Source: an uncultured Pelagimonas sp.
GTDB lineage: Bacteria; Pseudomonadota; Alphaproteobacteria; Rhodobacterales; Rhodobacteraceae
NCBI RefSeq assembly: GCF_947498515.1
Contig: NZ_CANMKO010000004.1
Coordinates: 124,001 to 188,000 of the forward strand
DNA: 64,000 bases
Direction of reading: 5' to 3'
Position numbers and translations under genes: made by a program. The notes beneath the pieces were generated by a model, which saw only the letters and a program-made list of their open reading frames with translations, was not told where the DNA came from and did no database searches. The first letter of the stretch is position 1; every line of letters begins with the position of its first letter. Of the stretch, positions 34,453 to 45,106 are shown piece by piece.

Positions 34453-36921
34453 TTGAAGTTCACCTCGGTTCCGATTTTGGTTTTAACGTACGATTTAAAT
34501 GCAAAGCATCTGTTGGTGACCTATGCAAATACTGCTTTCTCGGCAGCACTTGGTTGGCAAGCTTGCGAAGTCCCTCGTGAGATGTTTGAAGGTTTGTTCG
34601 ATCAGGATTTATCCCTAGCGAACGCTGCTGACAACTTGCGTGCAGGGCAAAAACAATGGCCTCTCCATCGCAAGTTAACGAATTTGGAGCGTCGTGATGG
34701 AACCAAGCTTCAAGCCTTGGCAACAATTGATTTGGTTGCCGATGCCACATCCCAAAACCCGCAATGGTTTGTGACTTTTGGTTCCGGCTTTGAGGCCATA
34801 GAAGATGGCCGCGACGCGCCGGAACGATGTTCTTATGATCGGTTGTTGTCTGCCCTAAACTCATACCCGGACCCAATTGTTATATATGGGGCCGACCTTC
34901 GGTTGGTGAGCTGGAACCAAGGATACGCGGCTTCAGTATCAGATGATCCTGAAGAGCTTGTTTTTGGGATGCACCTTCGCGACGTGCTTTTTTTGGCAGT
35001 AGGGAACGGGCGTTACCCCGAAGCCGTTGGTCGGGAAGATGAATGGGTTAATGGAATCTTGTCCAAGGAAACATTGAGCGCACCCCACCAAGATGTTGAG
35101 CTTGATGGCGATATTCACCATCGGTTGTTGAGAAGCCGGTCTGCGAATGGCGATTACGTTGTTGTACGGCTGAACTCCACGGAGCTTGTTCGCCAAAAAC
35201 GAACTGCCGAAGCCGCCAAAGCTCGTCTTGTCTCAGCCTTAAACGCCTACCCATCGCCCTTCGTAATTTATGATTCCGACGATTGTCTGGTGGTCTGGAA
35301 CCACGCCTATCAACACTCAATGGCCACCACCGACATGAAATTAGAAGTTGGTATGCACCGAACAGACGTGGCCCGATCGGCGATCAATGCGGGCAAGATT
35401 GTGGATGCCCGAGGTCAAGAAGCCGAGTGGGGATCGGACCAGCATCAAAAACAGGATGTTGCAAAGCCGGTGCAGGACATTGAGCTTGAAGGCGACACTC
35501 ATCACCGGCTTTTGCGGTCACGCGCCAGCAATGGAGATTTGGTCATTGTCAGGTTGGACATCACCGAATTGGTGCGTCAAAAACGTGCTGTTGAAAAATA
35601 TGCCCAGCGCTTGGAGGACGCAAACAAGGCTATCACACACATGGCCTTTCATGACGACTTGACGGGTTTGGGAAACCGCCGCTACCTCAAGCAAAGGTTG
35701 ACGGAATTCTCCTTCAAACGAAATGTCATGGGCGGCGAGATTTCGGTGCTGCATATAGACCTCGATCGGTTCAAGCAAATAAACGACACGTTGGGCCACG
35801 CGGCAGGGGATGCCGTCCTTGTTGATGTTGCAAATCGCATATGCCGGGCCGTTGAATCCGAAGACGTTGTTGCCCGCATCGGTGGCGATGAGTTTGTCGT
35901 TTTAATGTACGCGCCATTTGTTGATGATCGGGCCGACAAGCTTGCCAACACACTGTTAAAAGATTTGTCTCGCCCGGCCAAAATCGGCGACAAGATATGT
36001 AGATTTGGAGCTTCGGTCGGGATGGCGCAAACGCCTCTTGTTGACGTAACTCAACTGCTTACCAACTCGGATGTCGCCCTGTACAAAGCCAAGCGACAAG
36101 GCCGTGGTCAACTTGGAGTGTTTAACCACTCGGACTTGGAAACGGTGTATCACAACAAACTTCTTGCTGATGACATCCTAAGGGCGATCGAACAGGCCGA
36201 GTTTATTCCTTACTATCAGCCCCAAGTTGATGCTTGCTCTGGTGCTTTGGTTGGGTTGGAAGTGCTTGCAAGATGGCAACATCCATCAAATGGAACCCTA
36301 TCTCCGAACTCATTCCTGTCCGTCGCTTCAGACCTTCAAGCTATTGCGAAAATAGATAAAATGGTTTTTGAGAAGGCCATTTTAGAATGCTCAAGTTTGT
36401 TCAGAGGTCTGCCTTCCTGCCCGTCCTTGTCTTTCAATGCCAGCACCAACCGCATTGGCGATGGTCACATCGAACAGTTGCGTAGATATGTGGACTTGTA
36501 CCCTGGTCAAATTGCCTTTGAGCTCTTGGAAACTACGTTTCTTGAAGAGCAAGACGACGGCTTCATGCGAGATCTCAATGAACTGCGCGATATTGGAATA
36601 GAAATAGAGGTCGATGATTTTGGTAGTGGGCGCGCTTCTGTCATAGCTTTACAAAAGGTCAATCCAGACCGCCTCAAAATTGATCGACGCATCGTCGCCG
36701 CCACACAAGAGGGAGAGAGCGGATTGCGCTTGCTTCAGTCGATTGTTGAGATTGGCCATACACTCGAAATCGGGGTGACCGCGGAAGGGGTGGAAACTGC
36801 CCAACAAGTAAAAGATTTGGCGGCTTTGGGATGTGATCGCCTGCAAGGCTATTTTATCGGAAAACCTGTCCCTTTTTCTGATCTGACAAACACCTACTGT
36901 GATTTCTTTTTGGATCACTAA
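34453..36921 (+). CDS. Diguanylate cyclase/phosphodiesterase with tandem duplicated PAS modules (PAS-PAS-PAS-GGDEF-EAL)
   Basis: 822 residues, soluble. An N-terminal PAS-like domain (residues 5-115) is followed by two nearly identical modules at about 135-255 and 258-380; both have SALN-YP-P-VIY and end in HHRLLRS...NGD followed by LVRQKR. GGDEF is intact at residues 477-481 (RIGGDEFVVL), and EAL is present as GLEVLARW with Glu603, plus DDFGSGRASV and LKIDRRIV. Both c-di-GMP synthesis and breakdown look possible. It begins with TTG and a weak ribosome site. Its position after the EPS genes suggests control of polysaccharide production. Confidence 0.9.
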   Translation: MKFTSVPILVLTYDLNAKHLLVTYANTAFSAALGWQACEVPREMFEGLFDQDLSLANAADNLRAGQKQWPLHRKLTNLERRDGTKLQALATIDLVADATSQNPQWFVTFGSGFEAIEDGRDAPERCSYDRLLSALNSYPDPIVIYGADLRLVSWNQGYAASVSDDPEELVFGMHLRDVLFLAVGNGRYPEAVGREDEWVNGILSKETLSAPHQDVELDGDIHHRLLRSRSANGDYVVVRLNSTELVRQKRTAEAAKARLVSALNAYPSPFVIYDSDDCLVVWNHAYQHSMATTDMKLEVGMHRTDVARSAINAGKIVDARGQEAEWGSDQHQKQDVAKPVQDIELEGDTHHRLLRSRASNGDLVIVRLDITELVRQKRAVEKYAQRLEDANKAITHMAFHDDLTGLGNRRYLKQRLTEFSFKRNVMGGEISVLHIDLDRFKQINDTLGHAAGDAVLVDVANRICRAVESEDVVARIGGDEFVVLMYAPFVDDRADKLANTLLKDLSRPAKIGDKICRFGASVGMAQTPLVDVTQLLTNSDVALYKAKRQGRGQLGVFNHSDLETVYHNKLLADDILRAIEQAEFIPYYQPQVDACSGALVGLEVLARWQHPSNGTLSPNSFLSVASDLQAIAKIDKMVFEKAILECSSLFRGLPSCPSLSFNASTNRIGDGHIEQLRRYVDLYPGQIAFELLETTFLEEQDDGFMRDLNELRDIGIEIEVDDFGSGRASVIALQKVNPDRLKIDRRIVAATQEGESGLRLLQSIVEIGHTLEIGVTAEGVETAQQVKDLAALGCDRLQGYFIGKPVPFSDLTNTYCDFFLDH

Positions 36922-37283
36922 GGAACCGATTCAGCGGAGACCCAAACGAGACTAAAATGGGCGCCAGTTTGGATGTTGATCCTATTTGAGGTGCTCAACG
37001 CCGAGGATTTACGACGCGAAAGGCCGCCTTCAACAGACTATCTAGAAAACCTTGTGGATGAGGCGAAGGGCCGGTTTCTGCCCACTGGCGCGGGGCCCTC
37101 TCAATACTGCGCATAGCACGCATGTCGTGATTGGGCTGGGAGCGATCCTTGGGTGAAGCTTGCGCATTGGTCGACTTCGGGCCGTTTGTGGTGGTGTTAT
37201 CCTTCAGATGCCATGCCCGCATTCGTCAATTGCCACATCGGGATCGGGTTACTCGAAAGCGCGTCAGGTTGAGAAGTTGCCTA
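36922..37283. other. Intergenic region, no gene seen
   Basis: No supported gene; frames here lack ribosome sites and family-like sequence. Confidence 0.4.
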
Positions 37284-37568
37284 TCAATCGCTCTCTTGCG
37301 CGAGATGCGACTTGATGGCCTTCAATAGGTCCTGAGGTGAGGCGGGGGTGAGAACTATTTTGGTCCAATAGTCAAAACGCTGGCGATCCAAAGCACTACC
37401 AGGGTCGCCGTCGAGCCTGAAAACAATATTGGGCGTGCCGACAAAGAGACGTATCAACGCCCCGTCATAAAGGTTCACGATTTCCAGTTGGTCAAAACCC
37501 TCACGCTGCGCCAACGCATGGACTTGAGGAAAAGGGTGATCATCGCCGATTGGGTGGTGATAGGCCAT
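37284..37568 (-). CDS. Short hypothetical protein
   Basis: 94 residues with normal composition: MAYHHPIGDDHPFPQVHALAQ, then LEIVNLYDGALIRLFVG, and an amphipathic C-terminal helix SPQDLLKAIKSHLAQESD. No ribosome site is clear and no family is recognised. It looks like a small real cytoplasmic protein but could be chance. Confidence 0.4.
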   Translation of the reverse strand: MAYHHPIGDDHPFPQVHALAQREGFDQLEIVNLYDGALIRLFVGTPNIVFRLDGDPGSALDRQRFDYWTKIVLTPASPQDLLKAIKSHLAQESD

Positions 37569-37659
37569 TCAAGCCCGCCCATTCATTGGTGCGGCATCAA
37601 AAAAGTGGATTTTGGTCAATTTCGCCCCCCCCATCCGTCAGGCATCACCAAGTAGATTG

Positions 37660-37676
37660 CAATGTTTGATACATTG
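37660..37676. promoter_or_regulatory. Perfect inverted repeat CAATGT-N5-ACATTG
   Basis: A 17-base perfect dyad about 400 bases upstream of the apiose-importer gene, in the gene-free stretch 37569-38082. It has the form of a dimeric-regulator operator, though it does not resemble the dyad at 46790. Nothing else is clear in this stretch except a GC-rich stem at 37861-37898 (GCAAGGC/GCCTTGC). Confidence 0.35.
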
Positions 37677-38070
37677 TTTTGCTCGCATTGTCAGGGTGAT
37701 TTGGATCGCCATCCTCATGGTGCGCTTTGCCACCTAGCCCGCATCTCGTCGTCATAGTCGTTCCATGATCAACTCTCGTCGTCGCCTGTGTTGGTGCAAA
37801 CCGCTGGTACCCCCGGACGGCGTAACGGGCGATACACCGAGAAAACCCGAAACCCTTGAGGCAAGGCTAGGCAGAATGGCCACGCGTGCGGCCTTGCCGC
37901 GTCAACGCCACAACCAAGCCCGCGCAACGATGCCCCGAAAACCTGACGCGGGGCATAGAAAGTGGCACGCACCAATTGCACGTATACTCATCATACCTGT
38001 TGACAAGAAGATGACAATGTCGGAAGAATTGCCGTCAATCGGTCGCGACAGTTGTGGGACTGATGCTTAG

Positions 38071-39030
<960 letters not shown>

Positions 39031-39050
39031 GCGTTAAAGTCCAGAGTTAT

Positions 39051-39075
39051 AGGGCGCGGCACCACGCTGCGCCCT
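39051..39075. other. Hairpin after the binding-protein gene
   Basis: AGGGCGC pairs with GCGCCCT around an 11-base loop, with no T-run. Such hairpins between binding-protein and transporter genes often protect the upstream mRNA, so the binding protein is made in excess. Confidence 0.6.
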
Positions 39076-39095
39076 GTGCAATCAACGGGGGTTAA

Positions 39096-39746
39096 ATGCG
39101 TCACTCAATCCTACTCACGGCAGCGGCAATCGCTTTGTTGACGACAATGTCTGGCTGCAAGATCGTGAAAAACCCGGACCCCAATGCCGAAGGCGCTGCC
39201 CCTGCCAATCAAACCGACGCGGAGCGTATGGGCATCTATGCCCGCGAAATTTGGGACTCAAAAGTCCTACCCGCTGTCGCGACACATTTGGTGCCTTTGT
39301 CAGACCTAAGATCCGCGCAAGCCTTGGACATCGACGCCGCCGGTGAAAAACATGGCATGCGGCCAGACGGAGAGGCAAATCCATGGAACTTCGCTGTTGC
39401 TGGCACCGGAACGATCCTTGAGGCAAACACAAAGAGCCGGGCAGCAAAGCTCAAAGTGGACACGGACGCAGACGGCGTACCCGATGTTATTGTTCAACTT
39501 GGCCCGGTCATCCGCGGAACGGCCATCCGGGACGCTATGCCATTCATAATATTCACAAATTTTCGCGACCAAATCGAGTTTGCAAAACTCGCCGGTGGCT
39601 TAAACGCAATTGCCCACGACCGTCTGACCATTCCAGAGGGCGACCTGACTGGTATGCAGGTGACATTCGAAGGTGTTTTCACATTCAAAAATGTCACAAC
39701 GAGCCCTGAAATTGTCCCCACGAAACTGAGTTTTGGGGGCCAATGA
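39096..39746 (+). CDS. DUF2291-family periplasmic lipoprotein associated with sugar ABC importer
   Basis: 216 residues. A type II signal peptide with the lipobox MSGC puts the lipid on Cys21 (MRHSILLTAAAIALLTTMSGC). The rest (YAREIWDSKVLPAVATHLVPL, NPWNFAVAGTGTILEANTKSR, VQLGPVIRGTAIRDAMPFI, FTNFRDQIEFAKLAGGLN) matches DUF2291, small predicted lipoproteins found inside sugar ABC operons. It overlaps the ATPase gene (ATGA). The role is unknown; a helper for substrate delivery or binding-protein anchoring is possible. Confidence 0.85.
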   Translation: MRHSILLTAAAIALLTTMSGCKIVKNPDPNAEGAAPANQTDAERMGIYAREIWDSKVLPAVATHLVPLSDLRSAQALDIDAAGEKHGMRPDGEANPWNFAVAGTGTILEANTKSRAAKLKVDTDADGVPDVIVQLGPVIRGTAIRDAMPFIIFTNFRDQIEFAKLAGGLNAIAHDRLTIPEGDLTGMQVTFEGVFTFKNVTTSPEIVPTKLSFGGQ

Positions 39747-41284
39747 TGGAACACCCAATAGGCCTTTCGATCCGCAAGGGCACTAAAGTTTACCCCGGTA
39801 CAGTTGCGCTAAGCGAGGTCGATTTCGATCTTCATATGGGGGCTGTCAACGTGCTGGTTGGCGAAAACGGCGCTGGCAAATCCACGATGATGAAGGTAAT
39901 CGCCGGGGTTGAGCAATTGACCAGCGGGCAGCTGTTTCTCAACGACAACCCCGTGACCTTGCGAACTACCGATGATGCGGCGAAACACGGGATCGGAATT
40001 GTTTTTCAAGAGCTCAATCTATTTCCCAACTTGACCGTCGCAGAAAATATCTTTGTTGGCCGCGAGTTAACCCGTGGCGGTATCGATATTGATATGGCTG
40101 CCCAACGGGAAAAAACCCGCGCGTTGATGAAACGCCTAGAACAGGACATCGACCCTGATGATCTGGTCGGGGATTTGCGCGTTGGTCAACAGCAGATCGT
40201 TGAGATCGCCAAATCACTGGCCCAAGATGCCCGGATTTTGATCCTTGATGAACCAACCTCGGCGCTATCTGCCGTCGAAGTCGACATCTTGTTTCGCGTC
40301 ATTGCAGACCTCAAAAACAACGGTGTTGGCATTGTCTATATTTCTCACCGGCTCGAAGAGCTTATCCAAGTTGGTGATTTTATCACCGTCCTGCGAGACG
40401 GCGTCATAACCGGCGCCCGATCTATGGACGGTGTTGATATTTCCTGGATTGTCCAAAACATGATTGGCGAAAGCAGCAAGGATTTTGCCAAGGAAATCAG
40501 CCACCCCTTTGGGAATGAAGTGTTTCGCGCCGAACATGTGTCGCTTGGTAGTTCCGCTGGCGGGCTTTTGGTAGATGACGTTTCGTTTTCCCTCAAGAGT
40601 GGCGAAATCCTAGGTATTTACGGTCTGATGGGGGCGGGTCGATCCGAATTTTTAGAATGTGCCATTGGACGCCACCCCCAGTCCGTCGGCCAAATATTCA
40701 TCGAAGGTGAATTGCTGACGGAAAAGACCGTTGCAGGTCGCATTGGCCGGGGATTGGCGCTCATTCCGGAAGATCGCAAGAACGACGGCTTGGTTCAAAT
40801 TCTGTCGATCCGTGAAAACATGACCCTATCTAGCCTAGAGCAATTCACCCGCGGCATTCACATGAGCCTCTCGCGCGAGAGAGACACAGTGATCGACTAC
40901 ATCAAACGGCTGACGGTCAAAGTGGCCTCAGCCGAACATGCGGTGTCGTCACTATCGGGGGGAAACCAGCAAAAAGTGGTCATTTCCAAAGCGCTCATGA
41001 CCAGCCCCAAGGTTTTGCTGATGGATGAACCATCGCGCGGCATCGACATCGGCGCCAAGGCTGAAGTGTTTCGGGTTATGCGAAAACTCGCAGCTGACGG
41101 TCTTGGGATCATCTTCGTGACCTCAGATCTTGAGGAAGTCATGTCGCTCTCAGATCGCATTCTGGTCATGTCAAACGGCCGGGTCACCGGTGAGTTTTCA
41201 CAAGATTCAGCCACCAATACCGCCCTCGTAGAGGCCTCCGCCATCGGACACGCTCAACCCACTCATATTAAGGAGCCCGCATGA
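39743..41284 (+). CDS. Sugar ABC importer, double ATPase subunit (RbsA-type)
   Basis: 513 residues with two ATPase halves. The first has Walker A GENGAGKSTMMK near residue 38, signature LRVGQQQIVEIAKSL and Walker B RILILDEPTSAL. The second begins with degenerate Walker A GLMGAGRSEFLE and has SGGNQQKVVISKAL and LLMDEPSRGIDIGAK. This matches CUT2-family sugar importers. ATG overlaps the DUF2291 stop, and the stop overlaps the permease start, so the module is translationally coupled. Confidence 0.95.
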   Translation: MMEHPIGLSIRKGTKVYPGTVALSEVDFDLHMGAVNVLVGENGAGKSTMMKVIAGVEQLTSGQLFLNDNPVTLRTTDDAAKHGIGIVFQELNLFPNLTVAENIFVGRELTRGGIDIDMAAQREKTRALMKRLEQDIDPDDLVGDLRVGQQQIVEIAKSLAQDARILILDEPTSALSAVEVDILFRVIADLKNNGVGIVYISHRLEELIQVGDFITVLRDGVITGARSMDGVDISWIVQNMIGESSKDFAKEISHPFGNEVFRAEHVSLGSSAGGLLVDDVSFSLKSGEILGIYGLMGAGRSEFLECAIGRHPQSVGQIFIEGELLTEKTVAGRIGRGLALIPEDRKNDGLVQILSIRENMTLSSLEQFTRGIHMSLSRERDTVIDYIKRLTVKVASAEHAVSSLSGGNQQKVVISKALMTSPKVLLMDEPSRGIDIGAKAEVFRVMRKLAADGLGIIFVTSDLEEVMSLSDRILVMSNGRVTGEFSQDSATNTALVEASAIGHAQPTHIKEPA

Positions 41285-42345
41285 TGGCTGATCTCACAGC
41301 ATCCGTGCCCGCACCATCAAGCCCCAACGCGCTACTGGTTTTGCTAAAAGCCCGGACCTTTATCGCGCTTATTTTGGTGTTCACCTTCTTTGCTTTGAAC
41401 GCCCCCAATTTCTTGTCGACCGCCAATATGGTCATCATGTCCAAACATGTCGCTTTGAATGCGTTTTTGGCCATTGGAATGACATTTGTGATCGTGTCAG
41501 GCGGCATTGATTTGTCGGTCGGGTCCATCGTGGGACTTTGCGGTATGGTCGCCGGGTATCTGGTTTTGAACGGGATCGACTTTGGCTTGGGATGGTCCAT
41601 TCAGTTTAATACATTCGAAATCTGTCTCTTGGTCATCTTGGTCGGAACCGCCATTGGGGCCATAAACGGGTTCTTGATCACCAAGCTCAATGTGGCTCCC
41701 TTTATTGCCACGTTGGGCACACTTTATGTCGCCCGCGGCGCGGCAATGCTTAGCTCAGACGGCAGAACCTTTCCGAATTTGAACGGCAATCCAGAGTATG
41801 GTTCCGACACCTTCCGTTGGATTGGTGCCGGTGAAATATTTGGAATTCCAGTGTCTATCTGCATGCTGATAGCAGTCGGCCTTTTGGCGGCCTACATCGC
41901 CAAGCGCACCCCGTTGGGTCGCCACATCTACGCCGTAGGCGGCAACGAACGGGCCGCGGGCCTGTCCGGTATCAACGTCACTCGAACCAAGTATTTCGTT
42001 TACATATTTTCCGGGTTTTGCGCTGCACTGGTAGGTTTAATTGTGTCGTCTCAGCTTGTGGCAGCGCACCCCGCAACAGGAGACACCTTTGAGCTGAACG
42101 CCATTGCGGCGGCAGTTTTGGGGGGCACCTCTATGTCGGGCGGGCGTGGAAAGATTGGCGGCACAATCATCGGGGCCTTTGTGATCGGAGTTCTGTCTGA
42201 CGGGTTGGTAATGATGGGCGTGTCGTCGTTCTGGCAAACTGTGATCAAAGGGTTGGTTATCATCGCCGCCGTGGTGATCGACCAAGCCCAGCAAAAAGTT
42301 CAAGCCCGTGTCGCGCTTCAGGCGCAGGCCGCCATCAACAAATAG
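41281..42345 (+). CDS. Sugar ABC importer, membrane permease (RbsC-type)
   Basis: 354 residues with about 10 hydrophobic segments. FVIVSGGIDLSVGSIVGL near residue 65 and the late VGGNERAAGLSGINVTRTK and AAAVLGGTSMSGGRGKIGG are hallmarks of the ribose/CUT2 permease family. A single permease gene, so it is expected to form a homodimer with RbsA-type ATPase. It overlaps the ATPase stop by four bases, and the dehydrogenase gene follows after 9 bases. Confidence 0.95.
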   Translation: MMADLTASVPAPSSPNALLVLLKARTFIALILVFTFFALNAPNFLSTANMVIMSKHVALNAFLAIGMTFVIVSGGIDLSVGSIVGLCGMVAGYLVLNGIDFGLGWSIQFNTFEICLLVILVGTAIGAINGFLITKLNVAPFIATLGTLYVARGAAMLSSDGRTFPNLNGNPEYGSDTFRWIGAGEIFGIPVSICMLIAVGLLAAYIAKRTPLGRHIYAVGGNERAAGLSGINVTRTKYFVYIFSGFCAALVGLIVSSQLVAAHPATGDTFELNAIAAAVLGGTSMSGGRGKIGGTIIGAFVIGVLSDGLVMMGVSSFWQTVIKGLVIIAAVVIDQAQQKVQARVALQAQAAINK

Positions 42346-42354
42346 GAGGCCAGA

Positions 42355-43371
42355 ATGAAGGGAGCCCTTATCGGTTGCGGTTTTTTCGCCCAAAATCAAA
42401 TGCACGCTTGGCAAGATATCAAAGGGGTCGAGATCACAGCCATTTGCGACCGTGACACAGACCGGTTGAATGCGACGGCCAAGACCTTTGGCATAGCGCG
42501 CACCTACACGGATGCCACACAGATGTTGGCGGACGGTGGCTTTGATTTTGTGGATATCGCGACAACCGTCTCTTCGCACCGGTCCCTGGTTGAAATGGTG
42601 GCTGAGGCTCGCTTGCACGTCATCTGCCAAAAGCCCTTTGCCGAGACGATGCAGGATGCCCGCACCATGGTGGAGGCGGTGAATTCAGCCGGTAAAACCC
42701 TGATGGTTCATGAAAACTTTCGCTGGCAATCGCCAATACAAGCCGCTTTGCAATTGGTGAAATCCGGCGCGATCGGCGACCCGTTTTTTGGTCGCGTCAG
42801 TTTTCGCTCTGGCTATGACGTGTTTTCAGGGCAACCTTATTTGGCCGAAGGGCAGCGGTTCATTATCGAAGACCTTGGCATCCACATCCTTGATATTTCG
42901 CGGGCTTTTTTCGGCGATGCCCGCCGAATATCTGCGACAACGCGCCGGATAAACCCGAACATCGCAGGCGAAGACGTCGCAACCATGCTTTTGGAACATG
43001 AAGACGGCGCAACCAGTGTTGTCGATTGCTCTTACGCAACGCACCGAACACCCGAGACATTTCCGCAGTCTCTTCTTGAGATAGACGGATCAAAAGGCAC
43101 CCTCCGATTAGACGCAGGTTACAGGTTAACTGTACAAACCCAAACCGAGCAGATCATTGATGTGTCGCCGCCCCTGTTGCCCTGGGCAGAGCGGCCTTGG
43201 CACAATATCCAAGAAAGTGTGCAGACCATTCAGCAGCATTTTGTAGACTGCATCACGTCAGGATCCCCCCCTGAAACATCGGGGGCCGACAATCTAAAAA
43301 CCCTTGCTTTGGTTGAAGCTGCGTATTTGTCAGCCTCATCTGGAGCCACAGTAACCCTTGCCGACATATGA
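42355..43371 (+). CDS. apsD: Gfo/Idh/MocA dehydrogenase, probable D-apiose dehydrogenase
   Basis: 338 residues. A Rossmann domain opens MKGALIGCGFFAQNQMHAWQ, with AICDRDTDRLNATAKTFG, and the family signature (normally EKP) is present as QKPFAETMQD; the substrate domain includes RWQSPIQAALQLVKSGAIG and EDLGIHILDI. NAD(P)-dependent oxidation of D-apiose to D-apionolactone is the first step of apiose breakdown. The assignment to apiose comes from the neighbouring genes (ApnL, ApnO, OiaK and a RuBisCO-like protein), since the fold alone covers many sugars. The gene overlaps the next by four bases. Confidence 0.78.
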   Translation: MKGALIGCGFFAQNQMHAWQDIKGVEITAICDRDTDRLNATAKTFGIARTYTDATQMLADGGFDFVDIATTVSSHRSLVEMVAEARLHVICQKPFAETMQDARTMVEAVNSAGKTLMVHENFRWQSPIQAALQLVKSGAIGDPFFGRVSFRSGYDVFSGQPYLAEGQRFIIEDLGIHILDISRAFFGDARRISATTRRINPNIAGEDVATMLLEHEDGATSVVDCSYATHRTPETFPQSLLEIDGSKGTLRLDAGYRLTVQTQTEQIIDVSPPLLPWAERPWHNIQESVQTIQQHFVDCITSGSPPETSGADNLKTLALVEAAYLSASSGATVTLADI

Positions 43372-45101
43372 TCGATCGCATCGCAGTTTTTGGCAGTGAC
43401 GCCCCCACCGTTGTTGGCCAGGTTTATTCCTGTGGGCCGCTTTCGTTTTGCTATGAAAATGGTGCGTTGCGACATGTATCTTTGTACGGAAATGAAGCGA
43501 TCCGCAGTATCGCTTTCTTGGTTCGCGACCGCGATTGGGGGACCTTGCCCCCCTACATCACAAACGAGGAAATTCTGTGTACACCCGATAGCGTTCAAAT
43601 CACCTATGCCGCGCGGTTTAGCAGCAACAATGCACAGTTGGACGTCGACATTACCATCCTCGCAGATACGCGGGGTCTAAAAGTAGTGGCCAAAGGCGTG
43701 ACCATCGGGGCGTTTGAAACGAACCGGGCGGGGTTCACGGTTCTTCATCCGATTCAAGGGGTTGCGGGCCACCCCGTGCAGGTCAGCCATAGCGATGGAT
43801 CGGTTGAAACTACACATTTCCCCGACCTAATTGCCCCATGGCAGCCCTTTATGGACATCGTCGGGTTAACCCATCAGGCCGGCAACCAGAAAGTGACCTG
43901 CCAATTCAGCGGCGACACTTTTGAAATGGAAGACCAACGCCAATGGGGGGACGCGTCCTTCAAAACCTATAATCGCCCGCTCGCGCGGCCTTGGCCCTAT
44001 GAAATCTCGGATTTGGACACGCTTGACCAATCTGTCGTGTTGAGTTGGACGCCTACCTCAGCCTATGCTCCGCCGCGCCCTGAGCCGACCAAAACGCGAG
44101 GTGGCTTTCCGGAAATGGCACTGGTCATCTCTCCCGATGAGGCTGTCAGATTGGCGGCCAATCCCGGGGACATCGAAAATGTTCGCCCACAGCGGCTCTT
44201 GTGCCATCTCGATGCGTCTTTAGGCAACACCCAAAAGCAGTTCGAAGCCTTTGCAAAAGCTCAACGCGCCTGCCCCAACGTGACATACGATCTAGAACTG
44301 ATCTGCCTGAGTGCCGACGATCCGAGGCCCGAAATGATAGGTCTGGCCCAGCAAATGCAAGCGACAGAGTTTGCGCCGTCCAGTGTTCTCGTTTGCCCAT
44401 CGGTTGACCGCCAATCCACCCCTCCGGGATCCGAGTGGCCGCCCTGCCCGCCGCTGGAACGTATCCACGCTGCGGCTCGATTGGCCTTTGGCGACATCAA
44501 ATGCGGTGGTGGGATGGTCAGCTTTTTTCCGGAACTCAATCGCAAACGCCCCCCTGTCGAAATGTTGGATTTTGTCGGCCATGGGTTGTGCCCGATCGTT
44601 CACGCCGCAGATGACACATCGGTTATGGAAACCCTTGAAACGATACCACATATTACAAAATCAGCGCGGGCGATAATTGGTGACCGCCCCTACAGAATTG
44701 GCCCCTCCACTCTGGCCATGCGACAAAATCCTTACGGTGAAAAGACAATCGAGAACCCCCATCAAACCCGGATCTGTATGGCACATGACGATCCGCGCCA
44801 TCGGGGGGAATTTGGTGCGGCCTACACTATTGGGCTTGCAGCAGCTCTTGCTCCCGCAGGCATAGAGGTTTGGACGCCAGGAGCATTATATGGGCCTCGG
44901 GGTGTGATCAGCCGCTCCGGCCCTTGGCCTTTGACATTGGCACTAAAGGAGCTGGCCGCTTTTGCGGGCCAGCCAGTACATTCTGCCAATTGCGCCAGCG
45001 GAATGGCGTCAATCCGGGTTGGGACAGCGGAAATAAGAGCCAATCTGACACCACAAACACAAGGTCCCCTTGGCCCCTACGACTGGCACATTTTCCACTG
45101 A
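43368..45101 (+). CDS. apnL: Probable D-apionolactonase (ApnL-type)
   Basis: 577 residues, soluble, no signal peptide. It starts ATGATCGATCG in the ATGA overlap with the dehydrogenase. Sequence such as GPLSFCYENGALRHVSLYG, HPIQGVAGHPVQVSHSDG and NRPLARPWPYEISDLD, and later GPRGVISRSGPWPLTLALKELA, does not resemble SMP-30 or classical lactonases, but fits the large apionate-cluster lactonase described with ApsD and ApnO. It would hydrolyse D-apionolactone to D-apionate. Identification rests on size and context; I recognise no short catalytic motif. Six bases after its stop lies the convergent regulator gene. Confidence 0.65.
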   Translation: MIDRIAVFGSDAPTVVGQVYSCGPLSFCYENGALRHVSLYGNEAIRSIAFLVRDRDWGTLPPYITNEEILCTPDSVQITYAARFSSNNAQLDVDITILADTRGLKVVAKGVTIGAFETNRAGFTVLHPIQGVAGHPVQVSHSDGSVETTHFPDLIAPWQPFMDIVGLTHQAGNQKVTCQFSGDTFEMEDQRQWGDASFKTYNRPLARPWPYEISDLDTLDQSVVLSWTPTSAYAPPRPEPTKTRGGFPEMALVISPDEAVRLAANPGDIENVRPQRLLCHLDASLGNTQKQFEAFAKAQRACPNVTYDLELICLSADDPRPEMIGLAQQMQATEFAPSSVLVCPSVDRQSTPPGSEWPPCPPLERIHAAARLAFGDIKCGGGMVSFFPELNRKRPPVEMLDFVGHGLCPIVHAADDTSVMETLETIPHITKSARAIIGDRPYRIGPSTLAMRQNPYGEKTIENPHQTRICMAHDDPRHRGEFGAAYTIGLAAALAPAGIEVWTPGALYGPRGVISRSGPWPLTLALKELAAFAGQPVHSANCASGMASIRVGTAEIRANLTPQTQGPLGPYDWHIFH

Positions 45102-45106
45102 GGCGC

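Noticed and set aside
37765-38070. 101-codon frame just upstream of the apiose binding-protein gene
   Set aside because: Its composition is arginine- and proline-rich like a chance frame, and it occupies the promoter region.
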